A stretch of 64,000 nt of DNA, from the NCBI GenBank assembly GCA_030053945.1, contig JASGCW010000010.1:1-64000 (forward strand), read 5' to 3'. The position numbers were made by a program, and so were the translations under genes. Origin of the DNA: Limnohabitans sp. GTDB taxonomy: Bacteria > Bacteroidota > Bacteroidia > Flavobacteriales > Flavobacteriaceae. Of the stretch, positions 53,816 through 62,769 are shown piece after piece. The notes beneath the pieces are model-generated. The model was not told where the DNA came from. It saw only the letters and a program-made list of their open reading frames with translations, and searched no databases. Position 1 is the stretch's first letter. Every line of letters begins with the position of its first letter.

Positions 53816-55168
53816 ATGACTAATAGATCTAAGTACTTAATTTTAGGAGGTGTTGTTGTAGCCATTGCAGGTTTAGTGTTTTTGAAAAAATCAGGAACTA
53901 TTGGAGGTGATAAAAAAGGAACCGAAGTGGAAATTGCTAGTGTAACCCAACGCACAATTATTGAAAAAGTATCTGGAACTGGGAAAATAAAGCCCGAAGT
54001 TGAGGTTAAAATTTCTTCCGAAGTTTCTGGTGAAATTATCGATTTGCCTGTAAAAGAAGGGCAAGTTATTAATAAAGGAGATTTATTGGTTAGGGTAAAT
54101 CCAAAATTATATACAGAAGGAGTAAGTCGTTCTCAAGCTGGATTATCAAATACAAAAGCAAATCTGAATCAGGCAGAAGCTCAGTTTAAAGAAGCGTTAG
54201 CTAATTACGAAAGAAGCAAAAAATTATATGAAAAAGGTATAATCTCTAAAGCAGAATGGGATAAAACGACTGCTAGTTTTGAAGGGGCAAAAGCGGCTAA
54301 ACAAGCTGCCTATTATACTGTTGCTAGTGCAAATGCAACAGTAAACGAATCGAAGACAAATCTCGCAAAAACTGCTGTTTATGCCCCTATGAGTGGGACT
54401 ATTTCAAGATTAGATGTAGAACTTGGGGAGAGAGTTGTGGGAACGCAACAAATGGCAGGTAAGGATATGATGACTATAGCTGATTTGAATAATATGGAAG
54501 TTGAGGTAGATGTTAACGAAAATGATATTGTTAAAATCCAGATTGGAAATCAAGCTGATGTTGAAGTTGATGCCTATTTGAATAAAAAGTTTAAAGGTAT
54601 CGTTACTAGTATATCTAATTCAGCTAATGCTAATCTTACCGCAGATCAGGTGACTAATTTTAAAGTAAAAGTTAGAATTTTAAAAGACTCTTATGCGGAT
54701 TTAACAAAAGGAAAACCTGCTAATTTTTCTCCGTTCAGACCAGGAATGACAGCAACTGTTGATATTATCACAACTCGAAAAGAAAACTGTATTGCAGTGC
54801 CAATTAGTGCCGTAGTGATGCGTACAGATACTTCTGCAACTAGAAATCCTTATTTAGATGAAAAGTCTGATGAAGAAGGTGAAAGTGAAGTGACAGTCTC
54901 GACCACAAAAGAAGAGAAGCGTTATGAATGTGTGTTTGTAAAATCTGGAGATAAAGTAAAATTGAAAATTATTACTACAGGAATACAAGATGATGCTTTT
55001 ATTGAAGTACTTTCTGGAATTTCTAAAGGTGAAGAAATTGTTACTGGGCCTTATACCACAGTGACTAAGGAGTTAAATCCTGGAGATAAAATCCGTACTA
55101 AAACAAAACAAGAACTTGAGGCAGATAAGAAAAAAGCTTTGAAAGAAGAAAATGAAGCTAAAGGGTAA
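53816..55168 (+). CDS. HlyD/MacA-type periplasmic adaptor
   Basis: The 450-residue protein has an N-terminal anchor (about 5-22), a lipoyl domain split by an alpha-hairpin (DLPVKEGQVINKGDLLVRV ... TAVYAPMSGTISRLDVELGERV), a beta-barrel and a Lys/Glu-rich tail. It resembles MacA-like adaptors that work with ABC transporters. The partner transporter is not adjacent; an orphan MacB-type permease is at 15-16.3 kb. Confidence 0.92.
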   Translation: MTNRSKYLILGGVVVAIAGLVFLKKSGTIGGDKKGTEVEIASVTQRTIIEKVSGTGKIKPEVEVKISSEVSGEIIDLPVKEGQVINKGDLLVRVNPKLYTEGVSRSQAGLSNTKANLNQAEAQFKEALANYERSKKLYEKGIISKAEWDKTTASFEGAKAAKQAAYYTVASANATVNESKTNLAKTAVYAPMSGTISRLDVELGERVVGTQQMAGKDMMTIADLNNMEVEVDVNENDIVKIQIGNQADVEVDAYLNKKFKGIVTSISNSANANLTADQVTNFKVKVRILKDSYADLTKGKPANFSPFRPGMTATVDIITTRKENCIAVPISAVVMRTDTSATRNPYLDEKSDEEGESEVTVSTTKEEKRYECVFVKSGDKVKLKIITTGIQDDAFIEVLSGISKGEEIVTGPYTTVTKELNPGDKIRTKTKQELEADKKKALKEENEAKG

Positions 55169-55173
55169 TGTGT

Positions 55174-55208
55174 AAAATGGGGAACTTTATAAAAGTTCCC
55201 CATTTTTT
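55174..55208. terminator. Bidirectional terminator
   Basis: AAAATGGGGAACTTT and its exact complement surround a 3-nt loop, with T-runs on both sides. It ends the TolC/HlyD operon and the convergent DUF2797 gene. Confidence 0.9.
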
Positions 55209-56001
55209 AAATATTTATTTTGACAACATACCCTTCAAAAGTGCGTACATTAAAAACAGTGCCATCTTCAAATAGTAAATATTGCCCTTTTATTCCTGAA
55301 AGTTTTCCAGTGTAATTAGGCGATTTGTCAAGATTTAAACTGACTACTTTTTTTGGGAATTCTAAGACTGGATATTGTAATTTGTACAAGTCTTCGCTTT
55401 CTGGATGATAGTATTCTTGTACTTCTTTGGGAAGTACATATCTTAAGCCGTTTCTTTCTTTGATTAAATCTACAACTGGAATTTCATTTTTTAACATTTT
55501 TTGCCAATTGGTTTTGTCAGCGTATAAGTTTTTTAGAGCCACTTCTGTAATTCCTGCTAAGTATCTATTGGGTACTTCAACAATTGGTATAGCTTGTACT
55601 GCTCCTTGATCTATCCATCGAGTAGGAACTTGTGTTTTTCTGGTAACTCCTACTTTTACTTCGCTTGAAAGTGCTAGATACACTATGTGAGGCTGTAATT
55701 GTACCTTTTTTTCATATGCTAAATCACGATCTTCTATGTCTAAATGAGCAGTACTCAATTCAGGTTTCATAATCCAATCGCCCGCAGATGCACTTCCCAT
55801 AAAACAATCGTAACAGAATCCTTGACGAAATATTTTTTTCTTTTTACCGCATTCTAAACATTGGTAGCCTTTATGTACAATCTCTAACTCTTTTCCTAGT
55901 AATTGATTAAGATTTAAAAAAGCATTTTCAAATACTAAATAATATTCGATTGGATTCAGCAATTCAGTTTGCATTTTAGTAAGTACACCTTCGTAAGTCA
56001 T
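55207..56001 (-). CDS. DUF2797 domain protein
   Basis: The 264-residue protein has a rubredoxin-like four-Cys zinc site (CLECGKKKKIFRQGFCYDC, residues about 47-65), a VGVTRKTQVPTRWIDQGA segment typical of DUF2797, and no signal peptide. Function is unknown. Convergent with the HlyD gene across a shared terminator. Confidence 0.85.
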   Translation of the reverse strand: MTYEGVLTKMQTELLNPIEYYLVFENAFLNLNQLLGKELEIVHKGYQCLECGKKKKIFRQGFCYDCFMGSASAGDWIMKPELSTAHLDIEDRDLAYEKKVQLQPHIVYLALSSEVKVGVTRKTQVPTRWIDQGAVQAIPIVEVPNRYLAGITEVALKNLYADKTNWQKMLKNEIPVVDLIKERNGLRYVLPKEVQEYYHPESEDLYKLQYPVLEFPKKVVSLNLDKSPNYTGKLSGIKGQYLLFEDGTVFNVRTFEGYVVKINI

Positions 56002-56105
56002 AATAGAATTTAGATTGGAGATATCAGAATTAAGATTTAATTGTTATTTTTGAATTTAAGTGTAAAGATATAAATCAAAATCATATTTCGTAATTCAAAA
56101 TTGTA

Positions 56106-57617
56106 ATGCCTCTACCAATTATAAATTCTATAGCTTCTTGGGTTTTAAAGCAGCGTATTCATCAGATTGAGTTGTTTTTAAAATATCCTAATGAGGTACA
56201 AGAAGAATTGTTGATGAATCTTATTCGATCATCGGAGAATACGGTTTTGGGTAAACAATACGACTTTCCATCAGTTAAGACTTATCATACATTTCAGGAA
56301 AGAGTTCCAGTTTCTCATTATGAAGATTTAGAACCTTTAATTGAAAGAACTCGTAAAGGAGAACAAAATGTTTTTTGGAATCAATCTATAAAATGGTTTG
56401 CAAAATCAAGTGGAACTACTAATGCTAAAAGTAAATTTATTCCAGTTAGTAATGAAGCTTTGGAAGACTGTCACTATAAGGGGAGTAAAGATTTACTTTG
56501 TATGTATCTTAATAATAATGAAAATTCTCAACTCTTTACTGGTAAGAGTTTGCGATTAGGTGGAAGTAAGCAATTGTATGAAGATAATAATACTTTTTTT
56601 GGAGACTTATCAGCGATTTTGATAGATAATATGCCTTTTTGGGCTGAGTTTAGTAGTACGCCATCAAGTAAAACTTCGTTAATGAGTGAATGGGAAACTA
56701 AACTACTAGCGATTGTTAATGAAACCAAAATAGAAAATGTAACCAGTTTTGCTGGTGTGCCTTCGTGGATGATGGTTTTGCTCAACAAATTATTAGAAGA
56801 GACAAAAAAAGAAAATTTATTTGAAATTTGGCCTAATCTAGAGGTGTATTTTCACGGAGGTGTTAATTTTGATCCCTACAGAGAACAATACAAAAAAATC
56901 TTACCAAAAGATACTTTTAAATACTACGAAATATATAACGCTTCCGAAGGTTTTTTTGCTATTCAAGATTTGAATAATTCAAATGATTTACTGTTAATGT
57001 TAGATTATGGTATTTTTTATGAATTTATTCCTATGGATACATTTGGTTTACCTAATCAAAAAATAATCCGTCTAGCAGAAGTTGAACTTCATAAGAATTA
57101 TGCTGTGGTTATTACTACTAATTCAGGTTTATGGCGCTACTTGATAGGTGATACTGTTCGATTTACTTCTCTTAATCCCTATCGAATTAGAGTTACAGGA
57201 AGGACGAAGCATCATATCAATGTGTTTGGAGAAGAACTAATGGTTGAAAATACTGATATGGCAATTGCAAAAGCTTGCCAAATGACAAAGACCGAAGTTG
57301 TTGACTATACAGTCGCTCCTGTTTTTATGAATGGTAAAGAGAAAGGAGCACATGAATGGTTGATAGAATTCAAAAAGCAGCCTGAAGATATAATACAGTT
57401 TGGTCAAATTTTAGACGAAGCTATTCAGTCATTAAATTCAGATTATGAGGCTAAACGATATAATAATATGACCCTAAATCAACTTAAGATAAATGTCGCT
57501 CGTGAGAATTTATTTTACGATTGGTTGAAGAAAAAAGATAAGTTAGGAGGGCAAAATAAAGTTCCAAGATTGTCTAATTCTAGAGAATATTTGGAAGTAT
57601 TGCTTGAAATGCAATAA
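56106..57617 (+). CDS. GH3-family protein (acyl-acid-amido synthetase like)
   Basis: The 503-residue protein has the GH3 adenylate-forming motifs: KSSGTT (phosphate loop, in WFAKSSGTTNAKSKF), the YNASEGFF motif and the RYLIGDTVRF core motif, with GRTKHHINVFGEEL near the hinge. Plant GH3 enzymes conjugate jasmonate or auxin to amino acids; bacterial members' substrates are unknown. Monocistronic. Confidence 0.9.
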   Translation: MPLPIINSIASWVLKQRIHQIELFLKYPNEVQEELLMNLIRSSENTVLGKQYDFPSVKTYHTFQERVPVSHYEDLEPLIERTRKGEQNVFWNQSIKWFAKSSGTTNAKSKFIPVSNEALEDCHYKGSKDLLCMYLNNNENSQLFTGKSLRLGGSKQLYEDNNTFFGDLSAILIDNMPFWAEFSSTPSSKTSLMSEWETKLLAIVNETKIENVTSFAGVPSWMMVLLNKLLEETKKENLFEIWPNLEVYFHGGVNFDPYREQYKKILPKDTFKYYEIYNASEGFFAIQDLNNSNDLLLMLDYGIFYEFIPMDTFGLPNQKIIRLAEVELHKNYAVVITTNSGLWRYLIGDTVRFTSLNPYRIRVTGRTKHHINVFGEELMVENTDMAIAKACQMTKTEVVDYTVAPVFMNGKEKGAHEWLIEFKKQPEDIIQFGQILDEAIQSLNSDYEAKRYNNMTLNQLKINVARENLFYDWLKKKDKLGGQNKVPRLSNSREYLEVLLEMQ

Positions 57618-57701
57618 TATTTTATGTAAAAATGTTAAATATGTTTGTTTTTATCGTTAAAATTTGATTTTTATAGTTTTTATTAATAAAAATGCTTTTT
57701 T

Positions 57702-57734
57702 TTTGCTGATTGTTAGGCTTTTATGTTATTTTTG
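57702..57734 (+). promoter_or_regulatory. Promoter of the OmpA/PD40 gene
   Basis: TTTG at 57702-57705, a 21-bp spacer and TATTTTTG at 57727-57734 match the consensus. Transcription would start near 57741, past the first two in-frame ATGs. Confidence 0.65.
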
Positions 57735-57761
57735 CCAATGAATATCCGAAAACAAACTAAA

Positions 57762-59354
57762 ATGCTACAACAAACTAAAACAAAAATTATTTTGTTATTA
57801 TCTTTTATGTCGTTCTTGACTTCATTTGCTCAGAATTTTACCTCCGCAAAAAATAGTGAGACGGAAAATACTTTAAGAGATAATATTACTAAATTGAATG
57901 ACAAATATGTAGTTACTATGACTGCAATTAATACTGATTTGTCAGAAGTGGGGTCCAGTTTTTTTATGGAAAAATATATAATTTATTCTTCTAGAAAAAC
58001 AGGGGCCATAGGAGCGGGTGAAGATAAAAATACTCATACACCTTATAGTAGTTTGTATTGCTTGAATGTGGATAAAAATTGTAATTTATCTAAGCCTTAC
58101 TTTTTTGCTTCTTCCCTAAATCTAGATGGTAACGAAGGTGGTTTGACATTTACTCCAGATCAACGAATTGCTTTTTATACAAACAGCTCAAAAGAGAATA
58201 CTAAAAATTATCAGCTTTATAAAGCTACTTTTAATCCAGAGTGCAATTGTAGGTATAAATGGAAAAAAGAGGGTAAAGTGAGTATTAGTAATGATAATTA
58301 TTCTATTGAGAATCCTTGTGTTTCGCCAGACGGGAAAAAACTTTATTTTGCTTCAAATATGCCAGGAGGTTCTGGTGGCTATGATTTGTACGTAGTAGAT
58401 ATTAAAGAAAATGGCGAATTAGGAACTCCTAAGAATTTGGGTGACAGTGTTAATACCTCGGGTGATGAAAAGTTTCCTTATGCAGCACCAAAAGACGAAT
58501 TGTATTTTTCGTCAAATGGTTTAGCGGGTTATGGGGGGCAAGATGTTTTTGTTTCTAGAGTGAAAAAAAACGGTTACTCTATACCATTAAATTTGGGAGA
58601 TTCTATAAACACCTCTTCTGATGAAGTAGCATTTATATTAGCTAATCCAACAATGGGTTTTGTTACTTCAAATAGAGCAAACGGTGTTGGAATGAATGAT
58701 ATATATAAGTTCAGCTTAGAACGAACTACTAATTCTATCAAAGGTAAGGCTATCGAGAAAAACAGTAAAATTGTATTGCCTAATGCGGTTGTTAAACTAG
58801 TGGATAGTAATGGGGATGTTGTAGCGACAAGCACTACAAAAGATGATGGTTCATATGATTTTAATATTAAGACAATTCCTCTTGAAAATTATACGGTAAT
58901 TGCAAGTAAAGACGGGTATGAAGATACTTCGAATCCTGTAGTTGGACCAATAGGTGACTTGGATTCGGATATAGAATTGTCGCAAAGACCAGCCATAGTT
59001 ACTGAGACTAAAATCATAGTCGAGAAAATTTATTTTGATTATAATAAGGCTACAATCAAGAAAGCATCGACTCTTACTTTGAATAAGATTTATGATGTGT
59101 TGATTCAGTATCCTGAAATGAAAATAAATATAGGAGCGCATACAGATAGTAGAGGTTCTGATGTTTATAATATGAATTTATCTGAAAGAAGAGCGGCTGC
59201 AACAAGAAAATATCTACTTAAAAAAGGTATTAGTCAAGACAGAATAACTTCTAAAGGGTATGGAGAAACTCAGCCGCTTTCTAATTGTAAGACAAAATGC
59301 TCTGAGGCTGAATTTGAAAAAGATAGACGTATCGAATTTTTAATAGATAAATAA
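57762..59354 (+). CDS. OmpA-family outer membrane protein with PD40 repeats
   Basis: The start is ATG 57762, since the promoter excludes ATGs at 57723 and 57738, and it gives a proper signal peptide (MLQQTKTKIILLL...SFAQ). Residues about 60-300 form WD40-like PD40 beta-propeller blades (CVSPDGKKLYFASNMPGG, YAAPKDELYFSSNGLAG). A CarboxypepD regulatory-like Ig domain follows (about 320-390), then an OmpA C-terminal peptidoglycan-binding domain (GAHTDSRGSDVYNMNLSERR). Similar to PorE-type proteins of the type IX system but without the TPR part. Confidence 0.88.
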   Translation: MLQQTKTKIILLLSFMSFLTSFAQNFTSAKNSETENTLRDNITKLNDKYVVTMTAINTDLSEVGSSFFMEKYIIYSSRKTGAIGAGEDKNTHTPYSSLYCLNVDKNCNLSKPYFFASSLNLDGNEGGLTFTPDQRIAFYTNSSKENTKNYQLYKATFNPECNCRYKWKKEGKVSISNDNYSIENPCVSPDGKKLYFASNMPGGSGGYDLYVVDIKENGELGTPKNLGDSVNTSGDEKFPYAAPKDELYFSSNGLAGYGGQDVFVSRVKKNGYSIPLNLGDSINTSSDEVAFILANPTMGFVTSNRANGVGMNDIYKFSLERTTNSIKGKAIEKNSKIVLPNAVVKLVDSNGDVVATSTTKDDGSYDFNIKTIPLENYTVIASKDGYEDTSNPVVGPIGDLDSDIELSQRPAIVTETKIIVEKIYFDYNKATIKKASTLTLNKIYDVLIQYPEMKINIGAHTDSRGSDVYNMNLSERRAAATRKYLLKKGISQDRITSKGYGETQPLSNCKTKCSEAEFEKDRRIEFLIDK

Positions 59355-59373
59355 TTAAATCAAAATTATAGCC

Positions 59374-59405
59374 AAAAAAGCACGCTTTTAAGCGTGCTTT
59401 TTTGT
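59374..59405 (+). terminator. Terminator of the OmpA gene
   Basis: AAAAAAGCACGCTT and AAGCGTGCTTTTTT pair exactly around a 2-nt loop with a T-run. Confidence 0.9.
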
Positions 59406-59437
59406 TATGTCTACTCTTAAACTCGTTTTCTTTGCTT

Positions 59438-59472
59438 TACATAACAGGTTTTAAAAAACCTGTCAGGTGTAG
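59438..59472. repeat. CCTGACAGG palindromic element, copy 3 (decayed)
   Basis: The right arm AAAACCTGTCAGGTGTA is intact; the left arm is changed (TACATAACAGGTTTT). Same core as copies 1 and 2. Confidence 0.8.
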
Positions 59473-59764
59473 TGGTTTAAAATCAATTAATTAGGATTTG
59501 TTGGAAAACTCAAATTCTTATAAAAATCAGTAGTTCAGAAGTTGAATTTTATTATTAGGCGTAAGTTTTTTGTGAATGATTGTGTAAAAACCTTGCGCCT
59601 ATATAATTCAATTTTTACAATTAATATTTTTAAATCTCCATTTTAAAGGCTATAAATGAAATAAAACCTTGTAAAAAGCACTAAAGTTGAGGATTTTGCG
59701 TAAAAATTGACACTAATTTGTGTTGAGTTAGTTTTTCAGCAGACCTTATGTGTTTTTTGAGAAG

Positions 59765-60217
59765 CTAGATGTTGTCACTAGCATACCATTCTGCAAATGA
59801 GGAGTCTGTTTCCTGAAGTTTTAAGGAATATAGTTCTATTCCATCAGGTAAACGTTTTTTTATTTTTTTAGCAAAATCTATAACCATATTTTCGCTCGTA
59901 GGTTGGTAATCTACTAAAATTATGTGATGTCCACGCTCTTTTAGCTCATTAGCAAGTTCGATATGTGGAGTGGTAGCATTGAATACAGTTGCGTGATCAA
60001 AAATATCTACAATGTCTTCTTTTACAATTTTTTTTAAATCTGTAAAGTCGATTACCATTCCGAATTTAACGTTGTTCCTATCTGTTATTGGCGAACCTAT
60101 AACGGTTACAGATAATTTGTAGCTATGACCGTGAACGTTTTTGCATTTGCCGTCATATCCATATAAAGCGTGTCCTGTTTCGAAACTAAATTGTTTGGTA
60201 ATTCTAATTTTACTCAT
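59765..60217 (-). CDS. queD: 6-carboxytetrahydropterin synthase (QueD/PTPS family)
   Basis: The 150-residue enzyme makes 6-carboxytetrahydropterin from dihydroneopterin triphosphate in queuosine synthesis. Zinc His residues are in TGHALYGYD and VHGHSYKL. The catalytic Cys (CKNVHGH) and the Asp-His-Glu elements are in place. It lies just after the rpmA terminator and could be read through from it. No preQ1 riboswitch was seen. Confidence 0.92.
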   Translation of the reverse strand: MSKIRITKQFSFETGHALYGYDGKCKNVHGHSYKLSVTVIGSPITDRNNVKFGMVIDFTDLKKIVKEDIVDIFDHATVFNATTPHIELANELKERGHHIILVDYQPTSENMVIDFAKKIKKRLPDGIELYSLKLQETDSSFAEWYASDNI

Positions 60218-60250
60218 AATCTAAAAATATTGGCAAAGGTATAAAAAAAG

Positions 60251-60277
60251 AAAGCGCTCGCAATGCGAACGCTTTGT
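60251..60277 (-). terminator. rpmA terminator
   Basis: AAAGCGCTCGC pairs with GCGAACGCTTT (one bulge), followed on the minus strand by a seven-base T-run. Confidence 0.8.
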
Positions 60278-60296
60278 ACTTTATGTTCAAAAATGA

Positions 60297-60557
60297 CTAA
60301 GCTTCAAATGGAACAACAGAAACGAAAGACTTATTGTCTGCCTTTTTCTGAAATTTCACAACTCCATCAACTTTAGCGTGTAAAGTGTGATCTTTACCCA
60401 TATAAACGTTTTCACCTGGATTGTGTTTTGAACCTCTTTGTCTAACGATGATATTACCAGCTATTGCAGCTTGACCACCAAAAATCTTAACGCCTAAACG
60501 TTTCGATTCTGATTCTCTACCATTCTTCGAACTACCGACACCTTTCTTGTGAGCCAT
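60297..60557 (-). CDS. rpmA: 50S ribosomal protein L27
   Basis: The 86-residue L27 sits at the peptidyl-transferase centre. The opening [16 protein letters not shown] and [16 protein letters not shown] are family signatures. It begins 37 bp after rplU, as in the standard rplU-rpmA operon. The N-terminus begins directly with AHKK and needs no cleavage. Confidence 0.98.
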   Translation of the reverse strand: MAHKKGVGSSKNGRESESKRLGVKIFGGQAAIAGNIIVRQRGSKHNPGENVYMGKDHTLHAKVDGVVKFQKKADNKSFVSVVPFEA

Positions 60558-60593
60558 GATGTTATGGTTTTATAAGTTAATACTATGAATTAA

Positions 60594-61244
60594 TTAAGCT
60601 CTTCCGCCGTTTAATTCGTCTTGTAATTTCTTTAATTCATCCATTTTGCCATCCGCAGCTAATTGTGCTTGTTGAGCCCAAGTAGTAGGATCTAAATGTT
60701 GTACTTTAGCTTCAGCTGCATCTAAAATTTCTTTTACTTTTTCAGCAGGAGTTGTAGCTAATTTTGCGAAAGTGTCAATTCCAGCAGCAACTAATACATC
60801 AGCAGCTTTTGGTCCAATACCTTCAATGATTTTTAAATCATCACCTTTAGCAGCTTTTGCTTTAGTAGTTTTAGCTTCTACAGGAGCGTCAGCAACTTTT
60901 TGAGCTTTAGGAGCAGCAGTTTTCTTAGCTCCAGTAGCAGAAATTGCTTCAACTAAAATTTGAGTTAAATACTGGCGGTGACCATTTCTTTTTTTGTAAC
61001 CTTTTCTTCTTTTCTTTTTGAAAACAATTACTTTATCACCTTTTAAGTGTTGTAACACTTTAGCTTCTACTGAAGCACCTTCTATAGCTGGGGCGCCTAG
61101 AGTCACGTTTCCATTGTCATCTAATAAAAGAACTTTGTCAAAAGATACTTTTGAACCTTCTTCACTAGCTAAACGGTGAACATAGACTTTTTGGTCTTTG
61201 CTTACTTTAAATTGTTGCCCTGCTATCTCTACGATTGCGTACAT
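60594..61244 (-). CDS. rplU: 50S ribosomal protein L21 with C-terminal HhH extension
   Basis: Residues 1-100 are L21 (MYAIVEIAGQQFKVSKDQKV ... KKRRKGYKKRNGHRQYLT). The usual length is about 103 residues; this protein has 216. After an Ala/Lys-rich linker (about 105-140) comes a helix-hairpin-helix-like domain (IIEGIGPKAADVLVAAGI, about 143-160) and a short helical tail. The extension occurs from memory in other Flavobacteriia. It may bind RNA or DNA. Confidence 0.96.
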   Translation of the reverse strand: MYAIVEIAGQQFKVSKDQKVYVHRLASEEGSKVSFDKVLLLDDNGNVTLGAPAIEGASVEAKVLQHLKGDKVIVFKKKRRKGYKKRNGHRQYLTQILVEAISATGAKKTAAPKAQKVADAPVEAKTTKAKAAKGDDLKIIEGIGPKAADVLVAAGIDTFAKLATTPAEKVKEILDAAEAKVQHLDPTTWAQQAQLAADGKMDELKKLQDELNGGRA

Positions 61245-61274
61245 AACAATAATGTTTATTAATTTTTAAGGATG

Positions 61275-61282
61275 CAAATATA
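61275..61282 (-). promoter_or_regulatory. rplU-rpmA promoter -7 box
   Basis: TATATTTG on the minus strand, 31-38 bp upstream of rplU, with GTTG about 19 bp further upstream as a -33-like element. Confidence 0.55.
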
Positions 61283-61375
61283 CAACTTATATTGATATCA
61301 ACAACTTATCAACAAAAATTAATTTTTCAATCATTTAAAATTGGGTTAAAGTGAATTTATTCAATCCATAAAAAG

Positions 61376-61383
61376 TACTTTTG
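61376..61383 (+). promoter_or_regulatory. M16 peptidase operon -7 box
   Basis: TACTTTTG, an exact TAnnTTTG match, 54 bp before the ATG at 61438. The -33 box is unclear. Confidence 0.45.
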
Positions 61384-61437
61384 ATGTAACAAAAAGTCAA
61401 ATTTGACTACAAATGATAAACTAATTTTTAACTTTTT

Positions 61438-62763
61438 ATGAAAAAACTATTAATGGCAATAGGTTCATTATCTTTATTAGGAGGAAGTGCTACTGCCCAA
61501 AAAGTAGCATTTCAAGAGTTTACACTCGATAACGGAATGCACGTTATCTTGCATCAGGACAAATCAGCACCAGTGGTTATCACTTCTGTAATGTATCATG
61601 TAGGAGCTAAAGATGAAAGACCAGATCGTACTGGATTTGCTCACTTTTTTGAACATTTACTTTTTGAAGGAACTAAAAACATAGGAAGAGGAGAATGGTT
61701 TAAAATTGTTACAGCAAACGGCGGAAATAACAATGCAAATACTACCGATGACAGAACGTATTATTACGAAGTGTTTCCTTCAAATAATTTAGAATTAGGG
61801 TTATGGATGGAGTCTGAGCGATTAATGCACCCTGTTATCAATGAAATAGGAGTAAAAACTCAAAACGAGGTAGTGAAAGAAGAAAAGCGTCTTAGAGTAG
61901 ATAATCGTCCTTACGGTAATTTAATTGCTGAGGTAAAGAAGAATATGTTTTTTAAACATCCATATCGTTGGGCAACTATTGGTTCTATGGAGCATTTGGA
62001 TGCAGCTAAACTGGAAGAATTTCAAGCGTTTAATAAAAAGTTCTATTCTCCTAATAATTCGGTACTTGTAGTAGCTGGCGATTTCGAATATGACCAAGCA
62101 AAAAAATGGATTAATCAATATTTTGGGCCAATCCCTAAAGGAGAAACAATTAAGAGAGAAACTTTTACAGAAGAACCAATAATTCAAACCATCAAAGCTT
62201 CTTATGAAGATGCTAATATAAAAATACCTATGATGGTGACTGCCTATAGAACGCCTTCTATGAAAACACGTGATGCGAGAGTTTTAGATATGATTTCTAC
62301 TTATTTAAGTGATGGTAATAGTTCTAAATTGTACAAGAAAATTGTAGATGATAAGAAAATGGCACTGCAAATAGGAGCTTTTAATTATTCATTAGAAGAT
62401 TACGGAATGTACATTCTTTACGGATTACCATTAGGAGCAAATACTACAGAAGGCTTGATTAAAGAAGCCGATGAAGAAATTGTAAAAATTCAAACGGATT
62501 TGATTTCTGAAAAAGATTTTCAAAAATTAAAAAATAAATATGAAAATCAGTTTGTAAATAATAATGGTACAATAGAAGGAGTGGCTGAAAATTTAGCTTC
62601 ATATTATTTATTGTATGGTGATGTGAATTTGATAAATACGGAAGCGGATATTTATCGTTCAATCACTCGTGAAGAAATTCGTGATGTGGCTAAAAAATAT
62701 CTGAATCCAAATCAAAGATTAGTACTTGATTATATTCCAACAAAAGATAAAGCACAAAATTAA
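61438..62763 (+). CDS. M16 zinc metallopeptidase, catalytic subunit
   Basis: The 441-residue protein has a signal peptide (MKKLLMAIGSLSLLGGSATAQ) and the inverted zinc motif HFFEH (His, Glu, His) in FAHFFEHLLFEGTKN, with a distal Glu in EVVKEEKRLR. It belongs to the pitrilysin/mitochondrial-processing-peptidase family and is exported. The second M16 gene 6 bp downstream lacks the motif, so the two probably form a heterodimer of active and inactive subunits. Confidence 0.94.
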   Translation: MKKLLMAIGSLSLLGGSATAQKVAFQEFTLDNGMHVILHQDKSAPVVITSVMYHVGAKDERPDRTGFAHFFEHLLFEGTKNIGRGEWFKIVTANGGNNNANTTDDRTYYYEVFPSNNLELGLWMESERLMHPVINEIGVKTQNEVVKEEKRLRVDNRPYGNLIAEVKKNMFFKHPYRWATIGSMEHLDAAKLEEFQAFNKKFYSPNNSVLVVAGDFEYDQAKKWINQYFGPIPKGETIKRETFTEEPIIQTIKASYEDANIKIPMMVTAYRTPSMKTRDARVLDMISTYLSDGNSSKLYKKIVDDKKMALQIGAFNYSLEDYGMYILYGLPLGANTTEGLIKEADEEIVKIQTDLISEKDFQKLKNKYENQFVNNNGTIEGVAENLASYYLLYGDVNLINTEADIYRSITREEIRDVAKKYLNPNQRLVLDYIPTKDKAQN

Positions 62764-62769
62764 GAGGTA

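Larger units (their letters stand above)
59355..59764. other. Intergenic region with repeat remnants
   Basis: Holds the terminator, the decayed palindrome (59438-59472), a hairpin GGCGTAAG...CTTGCGCC (59558-59601) and, complementary near 59740, GGTCTGCTGAAAAA, similar to a stretch at 7496. No gene. Confidence 0.6.

Noticed and set aside
60218..60296. preQ1 riboswitch upstream of queD
   Set aside because: The short leader contains only the rpmA terminator hairpin; no preQ1 aptamer pattern.
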